Assembly (NCBI GenBank): GCA_963668115.1
Contig: OY764147.1
Location: 1,302,001-1,366,000 of the forward strand
Reading direction: 5' to 3'
Source: Plut-88900 sp963668115
Lineage (GTDB): Bacteria; Chloroflexota; Dehalococcoidia; Plut-88900
Length of the DNA stretch: 64,000 bases
Positions 44,305 to 53,846 of the stretch are shown in pieces. Numbering within the stretch: position 1 is the first letter of the stretch; each line of letters opens with the position of its first letter. The notes under the pieces are model-generated. The model saw nothing but the letters and a program-made list of their open reading frames with translations, searched no databases and was not told where the DNA came from. A program made the translations under genes and the position numbers.

Positions 44305-44983
44305 CGGCTCCCCACTAACCCTCCCCGACGGTTCAGGCGTGCCCCATACCCTGGACTTTCCCAGCCTCCTCCAGCACGTCAAGCCGGACGTTGTCGTGGA
44401 TTTCAGCCAGGCCGAGGGCGCCTTGGCTACGGCCCGACACGCCATTACGAACGGCGTACACGTAGTTATCGGCACCTCGGGGTTGACAGGCGATCAGGTG
44501 TCGGAGCTGGACGGGCTGTGCCTAGAGCATGACGTTGGTGGGGTCATTGCACCCAACTTCGCCCTGGGCGCGGTGCTGATGATCCACATGTCCAAGATCG
44601 CCAGCAAGTACTTCGACTACGCAGAGGTGATCGAACGGCACCACGAGACCAAGATAGACGCCCCATCCGGCACTGCAATCGCAACCGCCGAAGACATGGT
44701 GAAGGCCAGGGGTAAGCCCTTTGACCTGTCGATCACGCAGAAGGAGAACCTGCCCGGGTCCCGGGGGGCGGTGGTAGACGGCGTAGCTGTGCATAGCCTG
44801 AGACCCCAGGGCTCGGTGGCACACCAGGAAGTCATCTTTGGGGGTCTTGGCCAGACTCTCACCATCAGGCACGACACCTCCGGCAGGACATGCTACATGC
44901 CCGGCGTCCTGATGGCCCTGGAGGCCGCTCCCAAGCGGGTGGGGATCGTATTAGGCCTGGATGCCCTGCTGGGCCTTGACTAA
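44186..44983 (+). CDS. dapB: 4-hydroxy-tetrahydrodipicolinate reductase
   Basis: 265 residues from a GTG start at 44186, with AGGGAGG 6 bases upstream. The nucleotide-binding motif is NVAIQGATGRVGREIV, and the catalytic segment ERHHETKIDAPSGTA carries the conserved His and Lys. Reduces the dapA product with NAD(P)H in lysine/diaminopimelate synthesis. First of dapB-asd-dapA on the plus strand. Confidence 0.96.
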   Translation: MAVLNVAIQGATGRVGREIVAAVSNHPDMRVAGAVSLDADGSPLTLPDGSGVPHTLDFPSLLQHVKPDVVVDFSQAEGALATARHAITNGVHVVIGTSGLTGDQVSELDGLCLEHDVGGVIAPNFALGAVLMIHMSKIASKYFDYAEVIERHHETKIDAPSGTAIATAEDMVKARGKPFDLSITQKENLPGSRGAVVDGVAVHSLRPQGSVAHQEVIFGGLGQTLTIRHDTSGRTCYMPGVLMALEAAPKRVGIVLGLDALLGLD

Positions 44984-45053
44984 GTTCCCCAAAGTCCTAT
45001 TATTCCAACCCTACGGATAGAGGCGCTTGACGCGCCTACCTTAAGAAACCGAC

Positions 45054-46106
45054 ATGACTCGAGAACCTAACATAGCAATCGCCGGCGCCACGGGCCTCGT
45101 GGGGCGACAGTTCATCAGTATCCTGGAGGAGCGGGACTTCCCCATGTCCTCCGTGCGGCTTCTGGCCTCGGAGCGGTCTGAAGGGAAGGTGATGCACGTC
45201 AACGGGCAGGACGTGGTAGTGGAACGGCTGGATGAAAACTCCTTTGAAGGAGTGGACATCGTGTTGTTTTCAGCGGGATCGGGTGTGAGCCGGAAGTACT
45301 CTCCGATTGCGGCGGAATGCGGGGCCGTGGTTGTGGACAACAGCAAGGCCTTCCGGATGGACAGGAATGTTCCCCTGGTCGTCCCCGAGGTGAATGCTGA
45401 TGACGTCTTCAAGCACGAGGGCATAATAGCCAACCCGAACTGCTCCACCATACAACTGGTCATGGCCCTTGACCCGATTCACCGGGTGAACCCAATCAAG
45501 CGGGTTATCGTGGATACATATCAGTCGGTGTCGGGAGCGGGGGGAGCGGGGGTGCAGGAACTGGAAGGACAGACTCGTGCCGCATTCTCCGGCGAGGATC
45601 CCGGAGCTAGGAAGATGCCTCACCCGATAGCCTTTAACGTGATACCGGAAATCGACACCTATCTGGAAAATGGCTACTTCAACGAAGAGTGGAAGATAGT
45701 CCAGGAAACCCGCAAGATCATGCACGCCCCGAACATGGCCATTTCAGCTACGGCGGTACGGGTGCCCGTCTACGTGAGCCACAGCGAGGCCGTCCACATG
45801 GAACTGACAGACCCCATGGACCCGCGTGAGGTCAGGGAGATTCTGTCTCGGGCGCAGGGCGTCCAGGTAATTGACAATCCGGCAGCGCACGAGTATCCCC
45901 TGCCTACATCTGTAGCCGGAACCGACGATGTATTCGTGGGCAGAATCAGGAAGGACGTTTCCCACCCTAACGGGATTGCCATGTGGGTAGTCGGGGACAA
46001 CGTGCGGAAGGGAGCGGCGTTGAACACGGTGCAGATAGCAGAGGTGTTATTGTCGGGACAGAGCGAGTCCCGACGTGAGCCGGCGCTATCGTCCGCTGCA
46101 CAGTAA
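45054..46106 (+). CDS. asd: Aspartate-semialdehyde dehydrogenase
   Basis: 350 residues. The NADP-binding start IAIAGATGLVGRQFISILEERDFP and the active-site Cys in IIANPNCSTIQLV are present, along with the SGAGGAGVQEL and AVRVPV segments of the family. Produces aspartate semialdehyde for lysine, threonine and methionine synthesis. About 70 bases separate it from dapB. Confidence 0.96.
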   Translation: MTREPNIAIAGATGLVGRQFISILEERDFPMSSVRLLASERSEGKVMHVNGQDVVVERLDENSFEGVDIVLFSAGSGVSRKYSPIAAECGAVVVDNSKAFRMDRNVPLVVPEVNADDVFKHEGIIANPNCSTIQLVMALDPIHRVNPIKRVIVDTYQSVSGAGGAGVQELEGQTRAAFSGEDPGARKMPHPIAFNVIPEIDTYLENGYFNEEWKIVQETRKIMHAPNMAISATAVRVPVYVSHSEAVHMELTDPMDPREVREILSRAQGVQVIDNPAAHEYPLPTSVAGTDDVFVGRIRKDVSHPNGIAMWVVGDNVRKGAALNTVQIAEVLLSGQSESRREPALSSAAQ

Positions 46107-46186
46107 GCAAGCCGACATTCATATAAGCTAGGACTGACGGCCTAGTGACAGTCGGCAGGCAAGATGCAAGAGAAGGGAGGCGAAAG

Positions 46187-47089
46187 ATGGTGGAGATAGG
46201 AAAACTTCTCACGGCGATGGTGACGCCCTTCGATAAGTCGGGGGAGGTGGACTACAGTACTGCAAAACGACTGGCCTCGGCGCTTGTTGACTCGGGGAGT
46301 GATGGGCTTGTGGTGACGGGCACTACGGGCGAGTCGCCAACCCTTACGTCTGAGGAAAAGATAAGGCTGTGGGCGGAGGTGAAGGCGGAGGTGGGAGACA
46401 GGGCGTCCGTGATAGCGGGTTCCGGGAGCTACTGCACCGCGGAGTCAGCGGAGCTAACCAGAGAAGCGGAGAAACTGGGTGTAGACGGCGCATTGCTGGT
46501 GGTCCCCTATTACAACAAGCCGCCCCAAGACGGCCTCTACGAGCACTTCGCCTACATTGCCGGCAGCACCTCGTTGCCCTGCATCATCTACAACGTACCG
46601 AGCCGAACGGTGACGAACATCCAGGCAGGTACGGTGATAAGCCTGAGCGAGATTGACAACATTGTCGGCATTAAGGAAGCCAGCGCGGACTTCGACCAGA
46701 TTTCGAAGATCATCTCGGGCGCGGGCCCCGACTTTAAGGTCTGGAGTGGCAACGACGGCGACACCCTACCCATCCTGTCTCTGGGCGGGTACGGTGTGGT
46801 CAGCGTCCTTTCACATTTGGTCGGGATCCAGATCAAGCAGATGATCGAAAGCTACGTGAGCGGGCGCAACGATGAAGCAGCGGCTATTCATCGCAAGCTT
46901 CTGCCTCTGGTTAACAGTATGTTCGTTGTGGCTAACCCCATACCGCTCAAATATGCGATGGGCAGAATAGGCTTCGACGTGGGAGGCACAAGGTTACCGC
47001 TCTTCGGCCCCGACGATGTCACCGCAGAGAAAGTCATGGCCGAAGTCGCAAAACACAACATGGACCTCCCCATCCCGGTTAGGGTGTAA
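46187..47089 (+). CDS. dapA: 4-hydroxy-tetrahydrodipicolinate synthase
   Basis: 300 residues from the ATG at 46187, preceded by AAGGGAGG; a GTG at 46145 lacks such a site. Key parts are GTTGESPTLTSEEK, the Tyr in VPYYNKPPQDGLYEHF and the Schiff-base Lys in IVGIKEASADFDQI. Condenses pyruvate with aspartate semialdehyde. Completes the dapB-asd-dapA set and is followed by a strong terminator. Confidence 0.96.
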   Translation: MVEIGKLLTAMVTPFDKSGEVDYSTAKRLASALVDSGSDGLVVTGTTGESPTLTSEEKIRLWAEVKAEVGDRASVIAGSGSYCTAESAELTREAEKLGVDGALLVVPYYNKPPQDGLYEHFAYIAGSTSLPCIIYNVPSRTVTNIQAGTVISLSEIDNIVGIKEASADFDQISKIISGAGPDFKVWSGNDGDTLPILSLGGYGVVSVLSHLVGIQIKQMIESYVSGRNDEAAAIHRKLLPLVNSMFVVANPIPLKYAMGRIGFDVGGTRLPLFGPDDVTAEKVMAEVAKHNMDLPIPVRV

Positions 47090-47107
47090 GCATAAAACCC
47101 TGAGAAA

Positions 47108-47138
47108 GATGAAGGGCCGGCAAAGCCGGCCCTTCATC
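47108..47138. terminator. Bidirectional terminator between dapA and purA
   Basis: GATGAAGGGCCGGC (47108-47121) pairs perfectly over 14 bases with GCCGGCCCTTCATC (47125-47138), loop AAA. Lies between two convergent genes. Confidence 0.8.
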
Positions 47139-47155
47139 GCGTTCTGAATAAAGAG

Positions 47156-48448
47156 CTATGGCAGGGGGCGCAGGAAGATGGATTCTTCGCGCCTAGGCCC
47201 GACGGCAATAAGGTCGATGGGGGAGCAGATGAGTTCCTGGATGCGTTCGACATACTGACGGGCTTGGGGAGGAAGGTCTTCGAAGTTGCGGGCACCGCGG
47301 GTGGATGTACGCCATCCTGGCAGTTCTTCGTAGAGGGGCTGGCACTTGGCCAGGGACGCCGCACCTGAAGGTGGGTCGGTTAGGACCGAACCATTTAGTC
47401 GGTAGCCCGTACATATCTTCAGGGTGTCAAGTTCGTCCAGGACGTCCAGACGGGTTAGCGCCACAGAAGTGTACCCATTGATAATCGAGGAATAGCGACC
47501 CAGCACAGCGTCAAACCAACCGCACCGTCGGGGGCGGCCTGTTGTAGTCCCATACTCGACTGCTTTTTCTCGAATGTGGTGCCCCACCTCATCATGGAGT
47601 TCGGTTGGGAAGGGGCCGGTCCCGACCCGGGTCGCATAGCTCTTGTAGACGCCAATGACGGAACCGATAAGGTTGGGGTTCAGGCCCGCGCCCTGCGCCG
47701 AACCGGCAGCTATAGGCGCGGACGAGGTTACGAACGGATATGTGCCAAAGTCAGGATCAAGGAGGGCGCCCTGGGCGCCTTCCATGATGACCATGGCGCC
47801 TCCTTCGGCAGCTCGACTCACAGTGATTTCAGTCTGGCCTATAAAGGGTCGGAGCTTTTCTCCATGCTCGCAGTACTCGTCGAAGACATCATCAAGGGAC
47901 AGCGGTTCCACGCCATAGAGATTAGTTAGAAGGGCGTTCTTGTAGTTGAGCACGTATTCAAGGCGCTCTCGGAATGAGTCGGGTTCGAGGAGTTCACCCA
48001 CCCGGATTCCCAGCCTGCCCGTCTTATCCATGTAGGCAGGCCCTATTCCCTTCTTGGTGGTGCCTATTGCCTTGCTTCCCCTAGCCTTTTCTTCCAACTC
48101 GTCCTGCAAGAGGTGGTAGGGCATGATCAGATGGGCTTTGTCGCTTATCAGGAGCCGTTTGCCGGGGGCCAAATCTATGTCGGTATCTTCCAGGATTTTG
48201 ATTTCTTCCAACAGGGCCGGAGGATGCAGAACCACACCGTTAGCCAGTACACATGTGGCTTTGGCGTTGAAAACGCCTGCGGGCACCATGTGGAGCTTGA
48301 ACTCACCGTATGAGTTCATCACGGTGTGGCCGGCGTTGTTTCCGCCACCATACCTGACGATATAGTCGGCGTCCTCTGAAAGGAGGTCGACGATTTTTCC
48401 TTTGCCTTCGTCGCCCCATTGGGCGCCGACTATTGCTACTACTGGCAA
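47156..48448 (-). CDS. purA: Adenylosuccinate synthetase
   Basis: 430 residues from a TTG start at 48448, with AAAGGA 7 bases upstream. Signature segments are IVGAQWGDEGKGKIVDLL, GGNNAGHTV, TTKKGIGPAYMDK and TTGRPRRCGWFD. Makes adenylosuccinate from IMP, aspartate and GTP on the AMP branch of purine synthesis. Standard length. Confidence 0.97.
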   Translation of the reverse strand: MPVVAIVGAQWGDEGKGKIVDLLSEDADYIVRYGGGNNAGHTVMNSYGEFKLHMVPAGVFNAKATCVLANGVVLHPPALLEEIKILEDTDIDLAPGKRLLISDKAHLIMPYHLLQDELEEKARGSKAIGTTKKGIGPAYMDKTGRLGIRVGELLEPDSFRERLEYVLNYKNALLTNLYGVEPLSLDDVFDEYCEHGEKLRPFIGQTEITVSRAAEGGAMVIMEGAQGALLDPDFGTYPFVTSSAPIAAGSAQGAGLNPNLIGSVIGVYKSYATRVGTGPFPTELHDEVGHHIREKAVEYGTTTGRPRRCGWFDAVLGRYSSIINGYTSVALTRLDVLDELDTLKICTGYRLNGSVLTDPPSGAASLAKCQPLYEELPGWRTSTRGARNFEDLPPQARQYVERIQELICSPIDLIAVGPRREESIFLRPLP

Positions 48449-48845
48449 CTCGGGTCCTTTCTAATGCGGTATCGGGTCTGGGCCGTCGGGGAGTATAACA
48501 CGGGGGCGACGCTTCCCCCAGTCCGGAAATGAAGTGGGGAGACCTGGAACCGTAGAATGGAGTCGAGAGTCGCGATGCGGTGGCGGGCTGCGGGGTGGCT
48601 TGACAGTTATAGATGGAGATTTATACTCCATTGGCACAGATAAAGCAGGTCAATTGTGACATGAGAGACCAAGATGGAGACCTTCTTTATTATCACACGC
48701 AACCCAAACCCCTAACTATTTGCACACAGAGACGTTATAAGCCAACGAACGACTTATAATTCAAGAACTACACAAACCAAGCAATTGTCGGAGGCCGGAG
48801 CATTAGCGGAGATCTTGGGATGGGGAGCCTCGGCAGGGAGGAACC
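48449..48845. other. Intergenic region upstream of NEW3/ABC operon
   Basis: About 400 bases without a gene. It contains the promoter/operator at 48600-48630 and an AT-rich stretch (48660-48780) with scattered TATAAT-like boxes, but no second convincing -35/-10 pair and no recognisable RNA. Confidence 0.5.
48600..48630 (+). promoter_or_regulatory. Promoter with inverted repeat over -10
   Basis: TTGACA (48600-48605), 16 bases and TATACT (48622-48627). TGGAG (48614-48618) and CTCCA (48626-48630) form an inverted repeat around the -10 box, a plausible repressor site. The start codon of the next gene is about 215 bases downstream. Confidence 0.5.
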
Positions 48846-50072
48846 ATGCGCTATAGGGTTCTATTCACATCTATCTTACTGATCATCCTTGTCCTGTCCC
48901 TGGCTCTGCCATCGGTGGTACTGGCGCAGGATGAGGAGGAACCGGAGCCCTGCACCCCGGGGGTAGTCAGCATGGAACCCCCCGCTACGGGTATCTTCCT
49001 TGAGGCCGTCACTACAACGGCAAACTTGGATACCGTGCTGTGCAACGGCACAAATCGCACGATGCTGGTGAACCTGGAGACATCGGGCCTGCCTGAGGGC
49101 TGGACTGCTAGATTCCGGCCCAGGGTCGGGTCGTTCCTGATTACCAGCATCGAATTGGCTCCTGAGCAGAGAGAAGACCTACAACTACGCATCCGCGGGC
49201 CGAGGGACCAAAGCGCTGCGGACTTCACGATGACCCTCCTAGCCAAGTCAGCTACAGGGGATGTGCTTGTCGAAAAGAGCCTGAGGCTCCAGAGAGTAGA
49301 AGGAGCGCCGGAAGACCCCGGCGAAGTCACGGTCACGTCCAACTACCCATTCCTCAGCGGTCCTACTACCACGCTCTTCGAGTTCGAAGTGTCCGTTGTG
49401 AACAACACCCCTGAGGATGTATCGCTCAACCTAGGGGCGCTGTTCCCGCAGGGGTGGCGAGTCCAGTTCCTGCCTGCTTTCGGGGCTGAGCGGCTGATAA
49501 CCAACGTGAGTATAGTCACCCAGCTGAACCAGCGGATCAAAGTGAGGGTGTCGCCGCCGGCATTGGCGCCTGCGGGAGATTACCCGATAGTGGTACGCCT
49601 CGCGGATGAAGAAGAGATATACGTACGAGAGATACCGCTCCAGGTAACCCTGACGGGGACATTTGACGTGTTCATGACCACCCCCGACGGCCGGCTGAAT
49701 GTCAATGCTGAGGCCGGAAGTGCACAGGCGGCAACGGTGCAGCTAGTAAACACGGGCACGGCTGACATTACAAACCTGGGCCTGATAGCAGACACCCCCG
49801 CGGGTTGGGAAATCGAGTGGCAGACCGCGAACATCGAATCCATACCGGTGAACAACCTCATCAACGTCGGCGTGGACATTACTCCGCCCAGCGATGCGGT
49901 GCCGGGCGACTACCTAGTCACGCTGCGGGCCCGCAACAACGACATTCAGGACCAGGTCTCGCTCAGGATCACGGTCGAGAAGTCGACGGTCTGGCAGTGG
50001 GTCGGGATCGGCATACTGATAGCCGTGATCTTTGCCCTGGTGGGTATGTTCATACGGCTGGGCAGGCGATGA
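48846..50072 (+). CDS. Exported NEW3-domain membrane-anchored protein
   Basis: 408 residues. The N-terminal signal peptide (residues 1-27, ending LPSVVLAQ) is followed by three or so Ig-like repeats with the phrase LPEGWTARFRP / FPQGWRVQFLP / TPAGWEIEWQT, typical of NPCBM-associated NEW3 domains (COG1470). A C-terminal membrane helix (about 380-402, WVGIGILIAVIFALVGMFI) precedes RLGRR. The bulk faces outwards. It overlaps the ABC ATPase start by 4 bases, so the three genes form one operon. It may be a substrate-capturing or accessory subunit of that transporter. Confidence 0.82.
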   Translation: MRYRVLFTSILLIILVLSLALPSVVLAQDEEEPEPCTPGVVSMEPPATGIFLEAVTTTANLDTVLCNGTNRTMLVNLETSGLPEGWTARFRPRVGSFLITSIELAPEQREDLQLRIRGPRDQSAADFTMTLLAKSATGDVLVEKSLRLQRVEGAPEDPGEVTVTSNYPFLSGPTTTLFEFEVSVVNNTPEDVSLNLGALFPQGWRVQFLPAFGAERLITNVSIVTQLNQRIKVRVSPPALAPAGDYPIVVRLADEEEIYVREIPLQVTLTGTFDVFMTTPDGRLNVNAEAGSAQAATVQLVNTGTADITNLGLIADTPAGWEIEWQTANIESIPVNNLINVGVDITPPSDAVPGDYLVTLRARNNDIQDQVSLRITVEKSTVWQWVGIGILIAVIFALVGMFIRLGRR

Positions 50073-50998
50073 GCGAAGTCATAATCGAGACAGAAGGCCT
50101 GACCAAGAGGTACGGCAACTTCACTGCCGTCGAATCTCTCGATCTGCGCTTGGAAGAGGGTGAGGTGTTCGGGTTCCTCGGTCCCAACGGGTCCGGGAAG
50201 AGCACCACTATCCTCATGCTCCTTGGGCTGACGGAGCCGACGGAGGGGTGGGCGCGCATATCTGGCTTCGACCCCACGCGGAATCCTCTCGGCGTCAAAC
50301 GCATGATCGGATACCTGCCGGAGAACGTAGGCTTCTACAATGACCTCTCGGGCCGGGAGAACCTGCAATACACTGCCAGGTTAAATGAAATGCCTCGGGA
50401 AGAAAGCGACCAGCGCATAGAAGACCTGATGGACCAAGTCGAGCTGTCAGCGGCGAAGAGTCAACCGGTGGGCCAATATTCACGAGGCATGCGCCAGAGG
50501 CTCGGACTGGCGGACGTCCTGCTGAAAGAGCCAAAACTAGTCATCCTGGACGACCCTACCTTGGGACTAGATCCGGCGGGAGTTAACTGGCTACTCCAAC
50601 TCATCCAGGAGATGAGCAAGACAGAGGGCATAACGGTCTTCATCTCTTCCCACCGTCTCCACGAGGTGCAGCGAATCTGCAACCGGGTGGGGATAATGTC
50701 CCACGGCAAGATGGTGCTGGAAGGGCCGGTCGGGGAACTTATTGACAGGCAGGAAGAAGGCTACCAACTGGAACTGGAGGTAAGTGAGGTTACGCCGGAG
50801 TTAGTGCAAGCCCTGGACGGCCTCCCGACCGTAGACCGATGTGTCGTACTGGGCAACACCATCACTCTCTCCTCAAAAGATCAGGTGAGACCCATTGCCA
50901 TGGCGGCGATCCAGGAGCACGGTGTTGAGCTTCTCCAAATGCAGTCGCGTGACCGAAGCCTGGAAGAGATCTACCTGAGGTATTTCCAGGAGGGCTAG
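50069..50998 (+). CDS. ABC transporter ATP-binding protein (ABC-2 exporter type)
   Basis: 309 residues from the ATG at 50069, overlapping the previous stop (ATGA). Walker A is GPNGSGKST, the signature region SQPVGQYSRGMRQRLGLADVLL and Walker B LVILDDPTLGLDP; note Asp-Pro instead of Glu-Pro after Walker B Asp. A C-terminal ~80-residue domain is typical of multidrug or Cu/NosF-like exporters. Works with the permease encoded next. A longer frame back to 49805 is spurious. Confidence 0.92.
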   Translation: MSEVIIETEGLTKRYGNFTAVESLDLRLEEGEVFGFLGPNGSGKSTTILMLLGLTEPTEGWARISGFDPTRNPLGVKRMIGYLPENVGFYNDLSGRENLQYTARLNEMPREESDQRIEDLMDQVELSAAKSQPVGQYSRGMRQRLGLADVLLKEPKLVILDDPTLGLDPAGVNWLLQLIQEMSKTEGITVFISSHRLHEVQRICNRVGIMSHGKMVLEGPVGELIDRQEEGYQLELEVSEVTPELVQALDGLPTVDRCVVLGNTITLSSKDQVRPIAMAAIQEHGVELLQMQSRDRSLEEIYLRYFQEG

Positions 50999-51919
50999 AT
51001 GGGCGCAATCTTCTGGAAAGAGATGGCCGACCACTTCGGCAGGAGGAGGTTCATCTTTCTGCTGGCGCTGGTGCTCCTGGCGATAATCTGGGCGCTGTCG
51101 GTGATTTTCGGGACGGTGCAAGACGCGGCGAGCAGCCGCGAGGAGTTCCTGTTTCTGAAGGTGTTCTCATCCAACACGGACGTATTGCCTTCTCTCCTGT
51201 TCTTCATAAGCTTCTTCGGGCCGCTGGCCGGGATCATTCTTGGGTTCGACAGCATTAACAGCGAACGGACCCAGGGAACGCTGGCACGGGTGTTGTCAAA
51301 TCCCGTGCATAGGGACTCGGTCTACAACGGGAAGTTCCTGGCCGGGCTGGCGACGTTGGCTGTCATCCAGGTATCTACGATACTTGGGATTGTTGGGGCT
51401 ACGATGGCTTCCCTGGGCATAGTACCGGACGGGGAAGAGATCATCCGGCTGGTAGGGTTTGCGATAGTGTCGATAGCCTACCTCGGGTTGTGGCTGGCGG
51501 TGTCCATGGCGGCCTCCATATTCTTCAGGAGCACAGTAGTCTCGGCGATGGTGGCGATAGGGCTGTGGCTGCTATCGACGTTCTTCCTGATATTGGTGGC
51601 GGGGGCGATTGCGGATTTCTTCGTCGGGGAGATCGTCGATCAGGAAACGGCCATTGAGCACTTCAACATGGAGACCTGGATATCACGGGTCTCGCCGTCA
51701 TTCCTCTTCTCGGAAGCCGCCGACACTCTGCTGAACCCGACGGTGCGAACACTCGGAGTTTTCCTGCAAGAGCAAGTGCCCGGCCTGCTGAGCAGCCCCA
51801 TTTCCGCAGTGCAGAGCCTGCGTCTGGTGTGGCCTCACATAGTGGCGATGATCTCAGCGGTCGTGATCTTCCTGGCCGTCTCCTATACGAAGTTCATCCG
51901 TGAAGAGATAAGGTCGTAG
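50999..51919 (+). CDS. ABC-2 type transporter permease
   Basis: 306 residues starting directly after the ATPase stop. Six membrane helices are seen, beginning FIFLLALVLLAIIWALSVIF. The segment FDSINSERTQGTLARVLSNPVHRDSVYNGKFLAG is the conserved cytoplasmic loop of NosY/YhfI-like ABC-2 permeases that meets the ATPase. The NEW3 protein plus this pair resemble the NosD/NosF/NosY style of organisation, but no copper motif is seen. Substrate unknown. Two terminators follow. Confidence 0.9.
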   Translation: MGAIFWKEMADHFGRRRFIFLLALVLLAIIWALSVIFGTVQDAASSREEFLFLKVFSSNTDVLPSLLFFISFFGPLAGIILGFDSINSERTQGTLARVLSNPVHRDSVYNGKFLAGLATLAVIQVSTILGIVGATMASLGIVPDGEEIIRLVGFAIVSIAYLGLWLAVSMAASIFFRSTVVSAMVAIGLWLLSTFFLILVAGAIADFFVGEIVDQETAIEHFNMETWISRVSPSFLFSEAADTLLNPTVRTLGVFLQEQVPGLLSSPISAVQSLRLVWPHIVAMISAVVIFLAVSYTKFIREEIRS

Positions 51920-51928
51920 CCCCAGGAC

Positions 51929-51950
51929 GGAGAGGCGACCCTCTCCCTTT
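51929..51950 (+). terminator. Intrinsic terminator 1 after ABC operon
   Basis: GGAGAGG (51929-51935) and CCTCTCC (51940-51946) with a CGAC loop, followed by CTTT. Confidence 0.6.
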
Positions 51951-51970
51951 GTCGTCAGACTGAAGTCGCA

Positions 51971-52006
51971 ATCGGGCGTTGGGAAATCCCAGCGCCCGAT
52001 TTCTTT
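51971..52006 (+). terminator. Intrinsic terminator 2 after ABC operon
   Basis: ATCGGGCG-T-TGGG pairs with CCCA-G-CGCCCGAT around AAAT, then TTCTTT. Stronger than the first hairpin; the pair isolates this operon from the next gene. Confidence 0.75.
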
Positions 52007-52094
52007 GGCCGTTGCTCACAGTCGACGAAGTTGTCATTTCACGGCTCAACCAATACAGTTGTCGCCGAACTGGCGGTAGGCAACGGAGTAGAGA

Positions 52095-53846
52095 TTGGCT
52101 GTATTAGGCTCAGTACGCAGGGCCGCCCTTGGGATCCGGAACGGAGAAGGACGCGCCTTGCTGCGGGCCGGGTGGGTGAGATGGGATGGGAACACACTTC
52201 TTCTGCTTACGCCAGTGGTCATCCTGCTGGCGATTTTCTTCGTGGTGCCGCTGGTGAGCGTATTGGAGGCGAGTTTTGGGGGCCGGGGGCCGTTTACTCT
52301 GGAGCAGTACGAGAGGGCGCTTTTTGGTTCCGTAACTCAAGTGTGGTGGGAGATCACCTTGGAGCAAACGCTGGTTACCACGGCCCTATGCCTGGGACTG
52401 GGCTATCCCGTGGCCTACTACCTGGCCTCAAGTGACGGGTGGAGGCGGAATCTAGTCCTGATGGCGGTTATCGTACCGTTCCTGACCCATTTCGTGGCGC
52501 AGACCTCGATATGGCGGGTGGTGCTCGGGCGGAGGGGGTGGATCAACGAAGCGCTGACGGGTCTGGGAATAATCGATGAGCCTTTGTCGATCCTGTTCAC
52601 CGGCCCGGCTGTCCAGATCGGTCTGATTCAGACACTACTGCCATTCATGATCCTGTGCATATACGCGGGCATGAGGGGTATCCCGCGGGCTTTCATGATG
52701 GTCGCCAACAACCTGGGCGCGGGCCCAGTGCGCAGCTTCCTGAAAGTGTACCTGCCGATGAGCATGCCAGGGGTGTGGGCTGGGGTGCTGCTAGTGGTGG
52801 TGCTGAGCATCAGCTCCTTTGCGGCGCCGGATATCCTTGGCAATGTCCCGCATCGGGGCATTGCATCCCACCTGAGGGGAGGAGGGCAGTTCAACTCCGC
52901 ACTAGCGATGGTGACCTTAGCGGGCGTGCTGATACTGTACCTGGTATTCGTGAGATGGGTCGGTTTCAGGCCGCTGTACCAGGCTGGGGAGGCATTGACG
53001 GGACTCGGGGGGGAAGAGAGAGGACAACCATCCAAGAGACGGACGCTTCTGGGATTGGGGGTAGGGGTGATATGCGCTTACCTGCTCCTTCCCACTGCGA
53101 TGATAGTGATGATGTCATTCAGCACGTCATCGTTCCTGGTGTTTCCACTCAGGGGGGTCACGTTGAAGTGGTACCGGGACTACTTCACGTCGGCGGACCC
53201 GTTGCTGGACTGGCCCGAGGCCACACTGAACAGCCTGGTAATCGGGGCGTTGGTTACTGTGCTGGCACTCGTGCTGGGTGGCATCGTATCTTATTTCTTG
53301 GTACGGTCTCGGACGCCGGGACGGGGATTATTCAACGGATTCGTCATGTCTCCGCTGGTAGTCCCTACGGTAGTGACAGCTGGGGCTCTCTTCCACCTAT
53401 ATTTTCACAGCCGGATACTGAGTCACCTGCTGGGTACGATACCCGGCTTAGTGTTTCCTCATACGGTGCTGGCCCTGCCATACGTGATCATCGTGTTAAC
53501 GGCGGCGCTAAGGAACATAGACCCGATCCAGGAGAGGGTAGCGTTAAGCCTGGGGGCAAACCGGTTGACGGTTGTCAGGAGGGTATTGCTGCCACAGCTT
53601 TATCCGGCGCTTTCGATAGCGGGGTTCCTGGCATTCCTGGTTTCCTTCAACGAGGTAATCGTGGCGCTGCTGTTGAAGGCCCGGGGCTTCGAGACCCTGC
53701 CGATGAACATCTGGTCCGGGAGGAGTGCGGAATACGGGCCGATGATGTCCGCTGTGTCGGTGCTGGTGCTGCTCGGGGCGGGGGCGCTGCTGGCGACTGT
53801 GTGGACGGTGAGACGGCGTATGAGCAGAGGGGCTAGCGCCCCATGA
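52095..53846 (+). CDS. Fused double-domain ABC importer permease (PotB-PotC/FbpB-like)
   Basis: 583 residues from a TTG start at 52095. Two binding-protein-dependent permease domains are fused, about 30-300 and 310-575, each with six helices. Each carries an EAA loop (AFMMVANNLGAGPVRSFLKVYLPMSMPG and ERVALSLGANRLTVVRRVLLPQLYPA). The first half is PotB-like and the second PotC-like, suggesting polyamine, iron or a small organic cation as substrate. No ATPase or binding protein is adjacent, so partners must be elsewhere. Its 3' end overlaps the convergent gamma-glutamyltransferase by 14 bases. Confidence 0.87.
   Translation: MAVLGSVRRAALGIRNGEGRALLRAGWVRWDGNTLLLLTPVVILLAIFFVVPLVSVLEASFGGRGPFTLEQYERALFGSVTQVWWEITLEQTLVTTALCLGLGYPVAYYLASSDGWRRNLVLMAVIVPFLTHFVAQTSIWRVVLGRRGWINEALTGLGIIDEPLSILFTGPAVQIGLIQTLLPFMILCIYAGMRGIPRAFMMVANNLGAGPVRSFLKVYLPMSMPGVWAGVLLVVVLSISSFAAPDILGNVPHRGIASHLRGGGQFNSALAMVTLAGVLILYLVFVRWVGFRPLYQAGEALTGLGGEERGQPSKRRTLLGLGVGVICAYLLLPTAMIVMMSFSTSSFLVFPLRGVTLKWYRDYFTSADPLLDWPEATLNSLVIGALVTVLALVLGGIVSYFLVRSRTPGRGLFNGFVMSPLVVPTVVTAGALFHLYFHSRILSHLLGTIPGLVFPHTVLALPYVIIVLTAALRNIDPIQERVALSLGANRLTVVRRVLLPQLYPALSIAGFLAFLVSFNEVIVALLLKARGFETLPMNIWSGRSAEYGPMMSAVSVLVLLGAGALLATVWTVRRRMSRGASAP

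Noticed and set aside
49805..50068. Extended N-terminus of the ABC ATPase back to 49805
   Set aside because: It overlaps the NEW3 gene in another frame; the ATG at 50069 overlaps the previous stop and starts the conserved domain.
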